Shown here in pieces: positions 45,537 to 55,293 of a DNA stretch of 57,832 bases. Where the stretch lies: contig QFXI01000030.1 in assembly GCA_003402315.1 (NCBI GenBank), forward strand, positions 1 to 57,832, given 5' to 3'. Below the pieces are notes generated by a model. The model was not told where the DNA came from, searched no databases, and saw only the letters and a program-made list of their open reading frames with translations. The stretch is from Candidatus Nitrotoga sp. LAW. GTDB taxonomy: Bacteria; Pseudomonadota; Gammaproteobacteria; Burkholderiales; Gallionellaceae. Numbering within the stretch: position 1 is the stretch's first letter; every line of letters begins with the position of its first letter. A program made the position numbers and the translations under genes.

Positions 45537-46397
45537 ATGAAAACTCCAAAAAGAATTGAGCCACTCGTCCAGGATGGCATAGTGGACAAGGTTGACCGTC
45601 AGCTCATGAGCGGTAAAGAAGCTAACGTCTATATTGTCATCTGCGGGGAAAACATCCGCTGCGCGAAAGTTTATAAAGAAGCTAACAAGCGCAGCTTCCG
45701 TCAAGCCGTCCATTACACGGAAGGCCGCAAGGTAAAAAACAGCCGTATGGCCCGTGCCATGGAAAAAGGCACCCGCTATGGGCGTAAAGAGCAGGAAGCC
45801 GCTTGGCAAAATGCCGAGGTGGACGCATTGTACAAACTCGCCGCTGCAGGGGTGCGGGTTCCGCATCCCTACGGATTTTACGAGGGTGTGTTGCTGATGG
45901 AACTGGTGTCCAACGCGAATGGCGAGCCCGCCCCGCGACTCAATGACCTAGTACTCACTGATGAGCTCGCACGACAATATCACCAAATTTTGATCAGACA
46001 AGTCGTACGCATGCTGTGTGCGGGCATTGTTCACGGCGACCTATCCGAATACAACGTCCTTGTCGACAATAACGGACCGGTCATCATTGACTTGCCGCAA
46101 GCAGTCGATGCAGCCGCAAACAACAATGCTTGCAAAATGTTGGAACGAGACGTCAATAATCTGGCAACTTACTTCGGCCAATTCGCCCCCGAGCTACGTT
46201 CTACCCAGTATGGCAAAGAAATATGGTCGCTCTATGAGAGCGGTGAATTGCATCCTGAAATCGAACTGACGGGCAAATTCAAACACAGCGAAAAGCAAGC
46301 TGACGTCAGCGCTGTAATGCGGGAAATTGATGCCGCTCGCGATGCGGACAACGTGCGTCGGCTCTTGCGACAAGCCGCTAAAGCGGATGGTAGATGA
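45537..46397 (+). CDS. RIO1-type serine/threonine kinase
   Basis: The 286-residue protein has RIO-kinase motifs: a P-loop-like VDRQLMSGKEANVYIV, a lysine in CAKVYKE, the catalytic loop GIVHGDLSEYNVLV with the phospho-acceptor-type Asp, and the metal Asp in VIIDLPQAVD. In archaea and eukaryotes RIO1 acts in small-subunit ribosome maturation; the role of bacterial members is not settled. The tail (about 225-286) is charged and helical. The start has no obvious ribosome site. htpG follows after 76 bases, but a promoter is likely between them. Confidence 0.9.
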   Translation: MKTPKRIEPLVQDGIVDKVDRQLMSGKEANVYIVICGENIRCAKVYKEANKRSFRQAVHYTEGRKVKNSRMARAMEKGTRYGRKEQEAAWQNAEVDALYKLAAAGVRVPHPYGFYEGVLLMELVSNANGEPAPRLNDLVLTDELARQYHQILIRQVVRMLCAGIVHGDLSEYNVLVDNNGPVIIDLPQAVDAAANNNACKMLERDVNNLATYFGQFAPELRSTQYGKEIWSLYESGELHPEIELTGKFKHSEKQADVSAVMREIDAARDADNVRRLLRQAAKADGR

Positions 46398-46473
46398 AAT
46401 AATCACCTCTTGAAAATTGTAAGACTACCCCAACCTATGCGTGCGTCCTATCTAATAAATAACGGAGAGAGTA

Positions 46474-48378
46474 ATGACCGATAACGTAACCAGCAATCGT
46501 GAAACCATGGGCTTCCAGGCCGAGGTAAAGCAACTATTGCAACTAATGATCCATTCACTATATTCGAATCGAGAAATTTTTCTGCGTGAGCTAGTATCCA
46601 ATGCATCCGATGCCTGCGACAAGCTGCGCTTCGAGGGACTGCATAATTCAGCCTTATTTGAGAATGATTCCGAGCTGACTATCCATGTCAGCTACGATAA
46701 AGAAGCAAAAACGCTGACCATTAGCGACAATGGCATTGGTATGAGCCGCGATGAGGTCATCAATAATCTCGGCACGATTGCCAAATCCGGTACGCGTGAA
46801 TTCTTTACCCAGCTTTCTGGAGACCAGCAGAAGGATGCAAATCTTATCGGCCAGTTTGGTGTGGGTTTTTATTCGGCTTTTATCGTCGCCGACAAGGTAA
46901 CCGTACTAACGCGCCGTGCCGGTGAAAACATCGATCAAGGGGTAAGCTGGGAATCCGACGGTGGCGGAGAATTTGCCATTGAAATGGTCGAGCGGCCCAC
47001 ACGGGGGACGGCTATTACCCTGCATCTGCGCGAAGGGCAGGAAGACCTGCTAAACGGCTCAAAATTGCGCACTATTATCCACAAGTATTCGGATCATATC
47101 GTTCAACCTATCTTGATGAAAAAGGAGGAATGGAAAGACAACGCACAACAGGTGCTGGATGAAGAGGAGACGGTCAATCAAGCTTTTGCGCTGTGGGCAC
47201 GCCCAAAAAATGAGATTAGCGATGATGAGTACAAGGGTTTTTACAAACATGTGGGCCATGACTATGAGGATCCGCTGGCATGGACCCATGCGCGTGTAGA
47301 GGGGCGCCAAGAATACACACAGTTGCTGTATATACCGGCCAGGGCGCCCTTTGATCTGTGGGAACGTACTGCGAGCCACGGCATTAAGCTGTATGTGCGC
47401 CGCGTCTTCATCATGGACGATGCCACCCAACTAATGCCGAATTACCTGCGCTTTGTGCGCGGTGTAGTTGATACCAATGATCTCCCGCTTAATGTATCGC
47501 GCGAAATTTTGCAAGAATCGAAAGACATCGAAGCGATCCGTTCTGGTTGCACGAAGAAAGTGCTTGGTCTGCTGGAAGATATGGCCGAAAAAGACCAAGA
47601 GAAATATGCCAAGTTCTGGGAGGTATTTGGCCGCGTGCTGAAAGAAGGAGTAGGTGAGGATTTTGTTAATAAAGACAAAATCGCTGGCTTAATGCGCCTG
47701 GCTTCCACTTATACCAATTCACCGGAAGAAATTGTTTCTCTGGCCGATTACATCAGTCGCATGAAGGAAGGTCAGGACAAAATTTATTACATCACCGCCG
47801 ATACTTTCAATGCCGCGAAAAATAGTCCGCATTTAGAAGTATTCCGCAAGAAAGGCATTGAAGTGCTTTTGCTGACCGATCACGTAGATGAATGGGTTGT
47901 GAGTAATCTACCCACATTCGAAGGCAAATCGTTGGTATCTGTCGCAAAAGGGGGACTTGATCTCGGTAAACTCGAAGATGAGGCAGAGAAACAGGAACAG
48001 GAAAAAGATGCCGGTGTATTCAAAGAGCTGACCGACAAAATTAAAGCTAGCCTTAGCAATCGCGTTAAAGAGGTACGCGTGACTCACCGCCTGACCGACT
48101 CGCCGGCTTGTCTAGTGGCGGATGTTCATGACATAAACGCTAATCTGGCTCGTCTACTCAAGGCGTCAGGGCAGAAGGCACCCGTGTCGCAGCCTATCCT
48201 CGAAATTAACCCCAAGCATCCAGTTGTATTACGCCTGAAAGCCGAAGAGAAAAAATTTGATGACTGGGCCTCAGTGTTATTTGATCAAGCCTTGTTGGCC
48301 GAGGGTGGTCAGCTCGACGATCCGGCCAGCTTCGTGAAACGTATTAATCAGCTGATGTTGGAAATGAGCAGTAGCTAA
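46474..48378 (+). CDS. htpG: Chaperone HtpG (Hsp90)
   Basis: HtpG is the bacterial Hsp90, an ATP-dependent cytosolic chaperone dimer. The 634-residue product has the GHKL ATPase motifs [35 protein letters not shown] and RGTAITLHL. The middle domain has [18 protein letters not shown] with the catalytic-loop Arg, and a normal C-terminal dimer domain follows. ATG 46474 follows GGAGAG. It may be heat-induced, but I do not see a sigma-32 promoter I could defend. Confidence 0.97.
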   Translation: MTDNVTSNRETMGFQAEVKQLLQLMIHSLYSNREIFLRELVSNASDACDKLRFEGLHNSALFENDSELTIHVSYDKEAKTLTISDNGIGMSRDEVINNLGTIAKSGTREFFTQLSGDQQKDANLIGQFGVGFYSAFIVADKVTVLTRRAGENIDQGVSWESDGGGEFAIEMVERPTRGTAITLHLREGQEDLLNGSKLRTIIHKYSDHIVQPILMKKEEWKDNAQQVLDEEETVNQAFALWARPKNEISDDEYKGFYKHVGHDYEDPLAWTHARVEGRQEYTQLLYIPARAPFDLWERTASHGIKLYVRRVFIMDDATQLMPNYLRFVRGVVDTNDLPLNVSREILQESKDIEAIRSGCTKKVLGLLEDMAEKDQEKYAKFWEVFGRVLKEGVGEDFVNKDKIAGLMRLASTYTNSPEEIVSLADYISRMKEGQDKIYYITADTFNAAKNSPHLEVFRKKGIEVLLLTDHVDEWVVSNLPTFEGKSLVSVAKGGLDLGKLEDEAEKQEQEKDAGVFKELTDKIKASLSNRVKEVRVTHRLTDSPACLVADVHDINANLARLLKASGQKAPVSQPILEINPKHPVVLRLKAEEKKFDDWASVLFDQALLAEGGQLDDPASFVKRINQLMLEMSSS

Positions 48379-48395
48379 CGCTGAATTACTGTTTA

Positions 48396-48424
48396 GCAGG
48401 GTATGCTTACACGCCATACCCTGC
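48396..48424 (+). terminator. Hairpin downstream of htpG
   Basis: GCAGGGTATG (48396-48405) pairs perfectly with CATACCCTGC (48415-48424) around a nine-base loop, 18 bases after the htpG stop codon. No T-run follows, so it may act with Rho or by stabilising the 3' end. Confidence 0.55.
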
Positions 48425-48501
48425 CAACCAAACGGCCAAGTACTAAGCATTAGAAAAACTGGGCAACATTACTATTGATTTAGCCAGATTATATTTGAAA
48501 T

Positions 48502-48573
48502 CCGTTCGCCCTGAACCTGTCGAAGGCCAGTGCTGGCGCGAAACCAGCGGTTTGACAAGCTCACCGCGAACGG
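48502..48573. repeat. Dispersed palindromic repeat (REP/MITE-like)
   Basis: CCGTTCGCCCTGAACCTGTC (from 48502) and its imperfect inverted partner GGTTTGACAAGCTCACCGCGAACGG (ending 48573, last 18 bases quoted by position only) form a long imperfect hairpin. I recognise the arms as the common proteobacterial repeat that reads TTCGCCCTGAGCCTGTCGAA on one side and GGTTCGACAAGCTCACCA on the other. Copies are scattered between genes in many genomes. The function is unsettled; only one copy is in this window. Confidence 0.75.
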
Positions 48574-48656
48574 TAACTGGTTTGCTGAAACGTAATACTA
48601 CATGCGTCTAAGGAGATACCCATTCAAAGTAAAAATAAACAAATATAGATAAAAAT

Positions 48657-49907
48657 ATGCGAACTATATTTGTACTAATTATCGTTGTCTGGTTTGTACT
48701 ACTATCTGCAATTTATTTAAGCGTCGAGAATCAGCCACTCATTACGGGAATAGCCGAATTTACCCCAGCCCATATCGAACGCGCCAAACACATACTGTCG
48801 CATAACGATCCGCGTAAAATGAAAGCGGGCATACTGCGCACTATCACCATTAGCCAAGAAGATCTCGACCTTGTAATCAACTATCTTGCCAACAACTACG
48901 GCAAGGCCAGTTCCAGCATAGATTTACAACAAGGCATGGCTAGCGTGCGCGCGACTGTCGAATTGCCGTCCAATCCATTCGGGCACTACCTTAATATCAA
49001 TGCCAAATTTCGCGAAACAAAAACATTACCGCGAGTTGAGTATCTGCGCATTGGTAAATTACCAGTGCCCGCGTTTATTGCAGACGGACTTCTACAGTTC
49101 GGCATTAAGCAGTTGCAAGCCAGCGAGGACTACGGGGCAGCTGCCGATATCATCAAGAGTGTGAGCACAAGCAATGAGATGCTACGTATCGTTTTCGAAT
49201 GGAACGCAGCGGTACCGAATCAGCTCAAGGCTTTGCTGGTGCCACCCAAGGAGCAGGAGCGGCTGAAGGCATATCATGAGCGATTGGTCGAGCTAACCGG
49301 TAAACCTAGCTTAAAACACAAGCTACGGTTCAATGAGCTGATGCGGGCGCTGTTTGAGCTCGCCACACAGCGCACAAACAACGGTGGCGACCCAGTAGCA
49401 GAAAATCGTGCCGCAATCATCGTAATGGCGTTTTACGTTAATGGGAAAGGGCTCGGCGCCATTATTCCGGCTGCCATGCAATGGCCAAAGCCGACTTCGC
49501 GCAGTGTGACCCTAGGCGGACGCAGTGATTTTGCCCAGCATTTCACAATTTCTGCGGCACTCGCCTCTACTGCCGGCAGTCCGCTATCGGATGTTATCGG
49601 CTTGTATAAGGAAATCAAGGATTCTCACGGTGGCAGCGGCTTCAGCTTCAATGACATCGCCGCTGATCGCGCCGGTACACGTTTCGGTGAGCTTGCCACG
49701 ACAAGTGGGAGTGGCGCGCAGAAAGTACAGCGGCAACTTACTGCGGGCCTGCGCGAATCCGACATCATGCCAGAAGTAAAGGATTTACCGGAGTATATGC
49801 AGGAAAGCGAGTTCAAACGCCGCTATGGCAGCATCGGCAGCCCGGCTTATATAAAAATGACCAACGAAATCGAACGCCGCATCGCCGCACTGCACCTATA
49901 TCACTGA
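48657..49907 (+). CDS. Membrane-anchored protein of unknown function
   Basis: I do not recognise this 416-residue protein. One N-terminal membrane helix (about 3-23) without a lipobox should leave the rest in the periplasm. The body is mixed and has no catalytic signature I can name. Recognisable stretches are AEFTPAHIERAKHILSHNDPR, TISQEDLDLVINYLANNYG, and a C-terminal half with AIIVMAFYVNGKGLG, GRSDFAQHFTISAALA and SDVIGLYKEIKDSHGGSGFSF; the last resembles conserved betaproteobacterial proteins of unknown role. The AT-rich leader and palindromic repeat separate it from htpG. A HIT-family gene follows 18 bases downstream and is probably cotranscribed. Confidence 0.75.
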   Translation: MRTIFVLIIVVWFVLLSAIYLSVENQPLITGIAEFTPAHIERAKHILSHNDPRKMKAGILRTITISQEDLDLVINYLANNYGKASSSIDLQQGMASVRATVELPSNPFGHYLNINAKFRETKTLPRVEYLRIGKLPVPAFIADGLLQFGIKQLQASEDYGAAADIIKSVSTSNEMLRIVFEWNAAVPNQLKALLVPPKEQERLKAYHERLVELTGKPSLKHKLRFNELMRALFELATQRTNNGGDPVAENRAAIIVMAFYVNGKGLGAIIPAAMQWPKPTSRSVTLGGRSDFAQHFTISAALASTAGSPLSDVIGLYKEIKDSHGGSGFSFNDIAADRAGTRFGELATTSGSGAQKVQRQLTAGLRESDIMPEVKDLPEYMQESEFKRRYGSIGSPAYIKMTNEIERRIAALHLYH

Positions 49908-49925
49908 CAATCTATTCACGAAAAA

Positions 49926-50336
49926 ATGATGAGTTGCGAACTCTGTAAAACAACGAGCGAAACACTGTTATGGCGCAGCGGGCTTTGTCGCGTGGTGCTG
50001 GTTGAGGATGCCGATTATCCCGGATTCTGTCGCGTGATATGGAACCGTCATGTCAAGGAAATGACAGACTTGAATGATGGCGAACAGCATGCTCTCATGA
50101 ACGTGGTATTTGCCGTGGAAAGCGCGATACGTGAAGTGATGCAACCCGACAAAATTAACCTTGCCAGCCTCGGTAACATGACACCGCACTTGCACTGGCA
50201 CATTATTCCACGCTACGCCCTCGACAAACACTTTCCCTACCCGATTTGGGGAACACCTCAACGTGCAGGCATTCCAAAACCACCGTTAGATTGGCAGGTG
50301 CGACTCGCCAAGAGCATATGTCAACGACTTCAATAA
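49926..50336 (+). CDS. HIT family protein
   Basis: The 136-residue protein has the histidine-triad motif HLHWHIIPR (HxHxH plus Arg) preceded by INLASLGNMTP, and an N-terminal CELC pair that may bind zinc. HIT proteins hydrolyse nucleotide phosphoramidates, dinucleoside polyphosphates or related bonds; the substrate here is unknown. The start could be ATG 49926 or the next codon, 49929. The end faces the convergent FGGY kinase gene with only 10 bases between stops. Confidence 0.92.
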   Translation: MMSCELCKTTSETLLWRSGLCRVVLVEDADYPGFCRVIWNRHVKEMTDLNDGEQHALMNVVFAVESAIREVMQPDKINLASLGNMTPHLHWHIIPRYALDKHFPYPIWGTPQRAGIPKPPLDWQVRLAKSICQRLQ

Positions 50337-50346
50337 AACGAACTTT

Positions 50347-51609
50347 TTAAAGATTCCTCACTGATAAACCACGCTTGGACAACAAGGCTGCGCCGAAAGC
50401 AGATTCAGTGTGTTCCGCTACCGACAGTGGCACACCTAACAAGCGTTCGCGCATTTTTCCCCAAACTTGATTTTTCGCTCCGCCGCCAGTGGTGGTAACA
50501 GATTTGAGTGGACTTGCACCAAGTTCAGCCAGCTTGGTGTAACCCGCCGCTTCGATACGACTCAAACCTTGCAACAAACCATGCAAAAAAAGTATGTCGT
50601 CCACAGGGCGCGGGGTAAGACGTGGTGTCAAGGAGGGATCGTTAATTGGAAAACGTTCGCCAGCTCGCGGCAACGGGTAATAGTCAAAAGGGCTATCAGT
50701 AACCGGATCAATATGCCGGCTAAGTTCATCGATCTGCAAGTCACTAAAATATTGCCGCAATACGCCGCCACCTGCGTTGGATGCCCCTCCCGCCAACCAT
50801 AAATTACCAAAACGATGACTGTATACGCCATATTGTGCTGCTTCTACACGTTGCTTCGAGAGCAGTTTGAGCACGATAGTAGTGCCTAGCGAAGTGACCG
50901 CTGAACCGGGTTCATGCACACCTGCGGCAATAAAAGCGGCGATACTGTCAGTAGTGCCCGCACACACCATGCACGCCGGGTTAATATTGAAACGCTGTGC
51001 CACAAATGAACTGATGTTGGTAATGTTTGATCCTGGGGCGACAACTTGCGGCAGCAAATGGGCATGCGGCAAACTCTTGATCCAATCCGGCCAGCACAGG
51101 CGCTCTACATCATAGCCACTCTTAAGGGCATTATGATAATCGCTGACACCACCTAGCCCGGTAAGCAGCGCAGCGAGCCAATCCGCCTGATGCAGAAAGT
51201 ACGCTACGTTTGAAAATTCGGTGTGCCTTGTCAGCCACATGAACTTGGCTAACCCTGAACTTGCGCTGCAAGCAATATGGCCCGGCGGGGCAAGCTGCTC
51301 TAGCTGTTCCAATTCTTCTTGTGCGCGGTTGTCGAAGTAGAGCACAGCGGGCGTAGTCGGCTCCAACTCTTTATCACACAATAATACTGTGGCAGAAGTA
51401 GCAGCAATAGCGATGCTTTGTAATTCCGCTGCAATAGTAGCGGGTAGCCGTTTGAGCAGTGTATACAGTGCTTCGCGCCAATCCAGATGAGTTTGTACAG
51501 CCGCATCAGGATAGAAGATATGATCTTCATGGCTAATAGCCCCAACTTTGTCCACAACACAAGCGCGTGCGCCGGATGTGCCAAAGTCGAGACCGAGGTA
51601 AAATTTCAT
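50347..51609 (-). CDS. FGGY-family carbohydrate kinase, probable D-ribulose kinase
   Basis: The 420-residue product has the two-domain actin-like ATPase fold of FGGY kinases: phosphate-1 loop LGLDFGTSGARACVVD, ATSATVLLCD, the sugar-site segment DYHNALKSGY, the CAGTTDSIAAFIAAG block, TSLGTTIVLKLL, GGASNAGGGVLRQ and TTGGGAKNQVWGKMRERL. These blocks resemble, from memory, the D-ribulose kinases of cyanobacteria and plants more than ordinary xylulokinase or glycerol kinase. If so, it makes ribulose 5-phosphate. ATG 51609 gives the family N terminus; the open frame extends upstream to 51705 with unrelated residues. No sugar transporter accompanies it. Confidence 0.8.
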   Translation of the reverse strand: MKFYLGLDFGTSGARACVVDKVGAISHEDHIFYPDAAVQTHLDWREALYTLLKRLPATIAAELQSIAIAATSATVLLCDKELEPTTPAVLYFDNRAQEELEQLEQLAPPGHIACSASSGLAKFMWLTRHTEFSNVAYFLHQADWLAALLTGLGGVSDYHNALKSGYDVERLCWPDWIKSLPHAHLLPQVVAPGSNITNISSFVAQRFNINPACMVCAGTTDSIAAFIAAGVHEPGSAVTSLGTTIVLKLLSKQRVEAAQYGVYSHRFGNLWLAGGASNAGGGVLRQYFSDLQIDELSRHIDPVTDSPFDYYPLPRAGERFPINDPSLTPRLTPRPVDDILFLHGLLQGLSRIEAAGYTKLAELGASPLKSVTTTGGGAKNQVWGKMRERLLGVPLSVAEHTESAFGAALLSKRGLSVRNL

Positions 51610-51760
51610 GTGTGAAGTTGAAGGAAGCAACGTTAACGCAAAACTAAAGCGTTCAAAATATAAATACAAAAACTTCAAAAATGATAGTTCAACTTCCTTT
51701 GACAACTATCCTAAACGAAAATAAATTTTTCTCTTATATTTTGATTTTAATATAATTTAT

Positions 51761-52309
51761 TTAAAACATTGGTTTTTTATCGGCTGATTTATAGCGCTTG
51801 ACCCCATCCAAGATCTCCGCCTTGGCTTCCTCGACCCCGACCCAGCCATTTATCTTGACCCATTTTCCTATTTCCAGGTCTTTATAATGAGCGAAGAAAT
51901 GCGAAATTTGCGACAGCACAAGCTCCGGCAAATCGGCATGTGATTTTAACTTACTGTAAAGACTGCATAACTTGTCAACAGGTACAGCCAGTATCTTGGC
52001 ATCCTCGCCAGCTTCATCAGTCATCTTCAACATGCCCAATGGCCTACAGCGAACCACCACACCCGTAATGAGCGGCACGGGTGAAATGACGAGTACATCC
52101 ACCGGGTCTCCGTCTTCTGACAGCGTATGTGGGATATAGCCGTAGTTGCATGGGTAATGCATTGCCGTGGACATGAAGCGATCCACAAACATGGCGCCAG
52201 TTTCCTTGTCTACCTCATACTTGACAGGATCAGCATTCATGGGAATTTCAATAATAACGTTACAATCATTGGGAAGGTCACGACCAGAACTTACTCGATC
52301 TAGATTCAT
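51761..52309 (-). CDS. ppa: Inorganic pyrophosphatase
   Basis: Family I soluble pyrophosphatase, a cytosolic Mg-dependent hexamer that removes pyrophosphate from biosynthesis. The 182-residue product has the signature [10 protein letters not shown] with its three Asp ligands, plus [32 protein letters not shown] and [17 protein letters not shown]. It lies between the FGGY kinase (same strand) and the divergent ABC transporter genes. Confidence 0.97.
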   Translation of the reverse strand: MNLDRVSSGRDLPNDCNVIIEIPMNADPVKYEVDKETGAMFVDRFMSTAMHYPCNYGYIPHTLSEDGDPVDVLVISPVPLITGVVVRCRPLGMLKMTDEAGEDAKILAVPVDKLCSLYSKLKSHADLPELVLSQISHFFAHYKDLEIGKWVKINGWVGVEEAKAEILDGVKRYKSADKKPMF

Positions 52310-52567
52310 TTCTATTCCTAGCTAAAAAACGTTCATTATACCTGTGAGTCTGACAGATCAACCAGTTTGAAGCTCTTCCAGCATAAAGTGAGTCTCTCAA
52401 AGAAAGTATCAAATTCAAGCCGCCGGATACACAGGAAGCAAAGAGGGGCGACAATGTAATTGTTCTCTTTTTAAAAGTAGAATACGTTGATAAACCTAGT
52501 GGACTGAATGCGTTTTCTATAAAAGCAAAAGCGTTAAAAGTACATTTACTGTCAATAAGGAAATTAC

Positions 52568-53494
52568 GTGCAGTCAGTTATATCAGTCGAAAATCTTACA
52601 AAAACCTACGCTTCCGGCTTCATGGCTCTCAAAAGTATCAATCTGGAGATTCAGCGTGGAGAAATATTTGCCCTGCTGGGTCCGAATGGGGCTGGTAAGA
52701 CGACATTAATCAACATTATTTGCGGGATTGTTGGTCTGAGCCAGGGTAAGGTTCTGGCCGATGGCCATGACATCGTTGCTGATTATCGTGCGGCCAGATC
52801 AAAAATCGGCTTAGTGCCGCAGGAGCTTTCCACCGATGCCTTCGAATCCGTTTTGGCCACGGTGAAATTCAGTCGTGGCCTGTTTGGCAAACCGCCCAAT
52901 CCAGCCTATATCGAAAAAGTGCTGCGCGATCTGTCCCTGTGGGACAAGAAAGATGCAAAAATCAGGACACTGTCGGGCGGTATGAAGCGCCGGGTAATGA
53001 TTGCCAAAGCTCTATCCCATGAACCACAGATTCTATTTCTCGACGAGCCTTCAGCTGGCGTTGACGTCGAGCTGCGCCGCGACATGTGGGAGATGGTTCG
53101 GGGCTTACGGAAAAGCGGCGTGACCATTATTCTGACTACTCATTATATTGAGGAAGCCGAAGAAATGGCCGACCGCATCGGGATCATTAGCAAAGGTACA
53201 ATAATCCTGGTGGAGGAAAAGGTCAGCTTGATGAATAAGCTCGGTAAAAAACAGCTCAAGCTGTATTTGCAGTCTCCATTGGCGCACATCCCTGAGGAAC
53301 TTGCCGGATATCCACTCGAACTATCGGCTGACGGCAATGAACTGATCTATATTTTTGACGCCCAGGGCGAACAGACAGGAATCGCAGATATTCTTCGGCA
53401 GCTCGCCAAGCACGGGATCGACTTTAAGGATCTTCAGTCGAGCCAAAGCTCACTGGAAGAAATTTTCGTTAATTTGGTAAGCGGACAATCATGA
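52568..53494 (+). CDS. ABC-2 type exporter, ATP-binding subunit (YadG-like)
   Basis: The 308-residue ATPase has Walker [13 protein letters not shown]-loop GLVPQELS, signature LSGGMKRR, Walker [13 protein letters not shown] and the switch His in [11 protein letters not shown]-terminal extension of about 90 residues, as in drug/polysaccharide-export ATPases of the DrrA/YadG type, ends [12 protein letters not shown]. Translation starts at GTG 52568 after AAGGAAA. The stop overlaps the permease start (ATGA at 53491-53494). The substrate is unknown. Confidence 0.92.
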   Translation: MQSVISVENLTKTYASGFMALKSINLEIQRGEIFALLGPNGAGKTTLINIICGIVGLSQGKVLADGHDIVADYRAARSKIGLVPQELSTDAFESVLATVKFSRGLFGKPPNPAYIEKVLRDLSLWDKKDAKIRTLSGGMKRRVMIAKALSHEPQILFLDEPSAGVDVELRRDMWEMVRGLRKSGVTIILTTHYIEEAEEMADRIGIISKGTIILVEEKVSLMNKLGKKQLKLYLQSPLAHIPEELAGYPLELSADGNELIYIFDAQGEQTGIADILRQLAKHGIDFKDLQSSQSSLEEIFVNLVSGQS

Positions 53495-54252
53495 ATTTTT
53501 ATGCAATTCGCGCGATTTATTTTTTCGAATTGGCGCGCACCTGGCGAACACTGATGCAAAGCATTGCATCGCCAGTCATTTCGACTTCGCTTTATTTCGT
53601 GGTGTTTGGCTCAGCGATCGGCTCGCGTATGACCGAGATCGGCGATATCAGCTATGGGGCCTTTATTGTCCCCGGTCTGATCATGCTCGCCCTGCTGACA
53701 GAGAGTATTTCCAATGCCTCTTTCGGCATTTACATGCCAAAATTCTCAGGCACCATCTACGAGATTCTCTCCGCCCCTATTTCTTACGTGGAAACCGTTA
53801 TTGGCTATGTTGGGGCTGCGGCCACCAAGTCGATCATCCTGGGTATGCTTATACTGGCCACAGCGCGGCTTTTCGTTCCGTTCGAGATCGCGCATCCACT
53901 GTGGATGATTCTCTTCTTAGTACTCACTGCCGTTACCTTCAGCCTCTTCGGTTTCATAATTGGCATTTGGGCTGACGGGTTCGAGAAGTTGCAAATCATA
54001 CCCATGATGATCATCACGCCACTAGCTTTTCTGGGCGGAAGTTTTTATTCGATCAATATGTTGCCGCCCTTGTGGCAAAAAATCACGCTATTCAATCCGG
54101 TGGTCTACTTGATCAGCGGTTTCCGATGGAGCTTTTATGATGTTTCCGACGTCAACGTGGCCATCAGCGTTAGTATGACATTAGTATTTCTTATTGCGTG
54201 TCTCACAACCGTGTGGTGGATTTTCAAGACAGGGTACCGACTCAAGAGCTAA
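53491..54252 (+). CDS. ABC-2 type exporter, permease subunit (YadH-like)
   Basis: The 253-residue inner-membrane protein has six predicted membrane segments and matches ABC-2 permeases of the YadH type: [36 protein letters not shown] in part, the conserved periplasmic-loop region [17 protein letters not shown] and [20 protein letters not shown]. It overlaps the ATPase gene by four bases, so the two form one exporter. The substrate cannot be inferred. A convergent queD gene follows 45 bases later. Confidence 0.93.
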   Translation: MNFYAIRAIYFFELARTWRTLMQSIASPVISTSLYFVVFGSAIGSRMTEIGDISYGAFIVPGLIMLALLTESISNASFGIYMPKFSGTIYEILSAPISYVETVIGYVGAAATKSIILGMLILATARLFVPFEIAHPLWMILFLVLTAVTFSLFGFIIGIWADGFEKLQIIPMMIITPLAFLGGSFYSINMLPPLWQKITLFNPVVYLISGFRWSFYDVSDVNVAISVSMTLVFLIACLTTVWWIFKTGYRLKS

Positions 54253-54297
54253 GGATGCGAAGATTGTGCAGATGCAGCCATTAATCATTCATCAAAA

Positions 54298-54747
54298 TCA
54301 GTTTGAATTGCGCAGGCAATCTGCCCAGTTATTGGGCGTCTCATAAATGCGCACGCGTTCCAGTTGCAGGTTATTTCCATAGCTATGGCGGTAGGCGCTG
54401 TCGAGCAGCCTAAATGCGAGCATGGCAAGATTTTCTGCGGTGGGCGGGACTTCCAGAACGACAGTTTTGTGATTCGGCAGTGAGTTCAAAAAATCCAATA
54501 CTACTTTGTCATTCCGATATACCAGGAAGGCATGGTCCCACGCATCAACCAGCTGTTCTTTGGCTATGCGTTTCACTTCAGAATAGTCCATTATCATGCC
54601 TTGTTCAGAGATGCCATCAGTGGTGATGATCTCGCCGGACAGGGTGATCTCAATGGCGTAGCGGTGGCCGTGCAAATGCCGGCATTGGCTGGTGTGACTG
54701 GGGATACGGTGGCCTGCATCGAATTCTAGTCTTCGGGTAATTTGCAT
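54298..54747 (-). CDS. queD: 6-carboxy-5,6,7,8-tetrahydropterin synthase
   Basis: QueD makes 6-carboxytetrahydropterin from dihydroneopterin triphosphate in queuosine and 7-deazapurine synthesis. The 149-residue product has the zinc ligands His13, His26 and His28 (FDAGHRIPSH, then LHGH) and catalytic Cys22 in the C-x3-HGH pattern. It also has MIMDYSEVKRI, WDHAFLVYRND, VLEVPPTAENLA and the final IYETPNNWADC. ATG 54747 gives the normal length; the open frame runs upstream to 54942 with residues unlike the family. No queC, queE or queF is nearby. Confidence 0.95.
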   Translation of the reverse strand: MQITRRLEFDAGHRIPSHTSQCRHLHGHRYAIEITLSGEIITTDGISEQGMIMDYSEVKRIAKEQLVDAWDHAFLVYRNDKVVLDFLNSLPNHKTVVLEVPPTAENLAMLAFRLLDSAYRHSYGNNLQLERVRIYETPNNWADCLRNSN

Positions 54748-54927
54748 GATAAGTGCGTGCTGTGTAGGTGTGCGGATTATAACTTGAATGCGGCAATCGC
54801 ACGCCGTAAGGCGTGTAGCGCTTCCTACTTTCCTCGCTGCCTCTTGCATCTGCAAGAAGCCCGCCCGTTTATCCAGCCAAGTTAGCATCCCACCAAATAA
54901 TAAATTAGTTGCATTTCGTTTATTATT

Positions 54928-54950
54928 AAGTATCATTCTCATTATTGTTA
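54928..54950 (+). promoter_or_regulatory. Fur-box-like sequence upstream of bfd-bfr
   Basis: AGTATCATTCTCATTATTG (54929-54947) resembles the Fur consensus: its reverse reads AATAATGAGAATGATACT, close to the repeated NATGATAAT-type hexamers of Fur boxes. It lies about 110 bases before bfd, in an AT-rich region that also offers promoter-like TATTATTAAG at 54921. Ferric-iron control of bfd is common, so the site fits, but it is not a perfect match. Confidence 0.5.
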
Positions 54951-55058
54951 GAGGGTCACCAATGGAAAAGTTTGACTAAAACCTGTCGTCCAGCATTAAG
55001 CAGTAATTTTATTGCTGGACAAAAACAAACTAATCCGCATAGGATAAAGGTCAGGATT

Positions 55059-55283
55059 ATGTATATTTGTATTTGTAAGGGCATCACCGATTCCGCCATC
55101 CGCGAAGCCGTTTGCCAAGGTGCATGTCGTATGCGGGATTTAAAAACTTGCCTGGGTGTTGGTACGCAGTGCGGTAAATGTGCTTGTCATGCCAAGCAGG
55201 TTTTGAATGAAGTCCTGGCAGATTTAAAGCATATCAACATAATTTCACATCAACCCAGCCATCTGATTGAGGCTATAACCTAA
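55059..55283 (+). CDS. bfd: Bacterioferritin-associated ferredoxin
   Basis: Bfd is a small [2Fe-2S] ferredoxin that docks on bacterioferritin and passes electrons to its heme to release stored iron. The 74-residue product has all four cluster cysteines, Cys4 and Cys6 (YICICKGIT) and Cys38 and Cys41 (GTQCGKC). ATG 55059 is supported by AAAGG and AGGA upstream. An open frame extends back to 54945 with unrelated residues. bfr follows after 10 bases, so both partners come from one transcript. A Fur-box-like site precedes them. Confidence 0.94.
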   Translation: MYICICKGITDSAIREAVCQGACRMRDLKTCLGVGTQCGKCACHAKQVLNEVLADLKHINIISHQPSHLIEAIT

Positions 55284-55293
55284 GGAAGCCAAC

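Noticed and set aside
54748-54942. N-terminal extension of queD of 65 codons
   Set aside because: The extension does not resemble QueD; the normal N terminus begins at ATG 54747.
54945-55058. N-terminal extension of bfd
   Set aside because: The 38 extra residues are unlike Bfd, and ATG 55059 has a ribosome site and gives the usual length.
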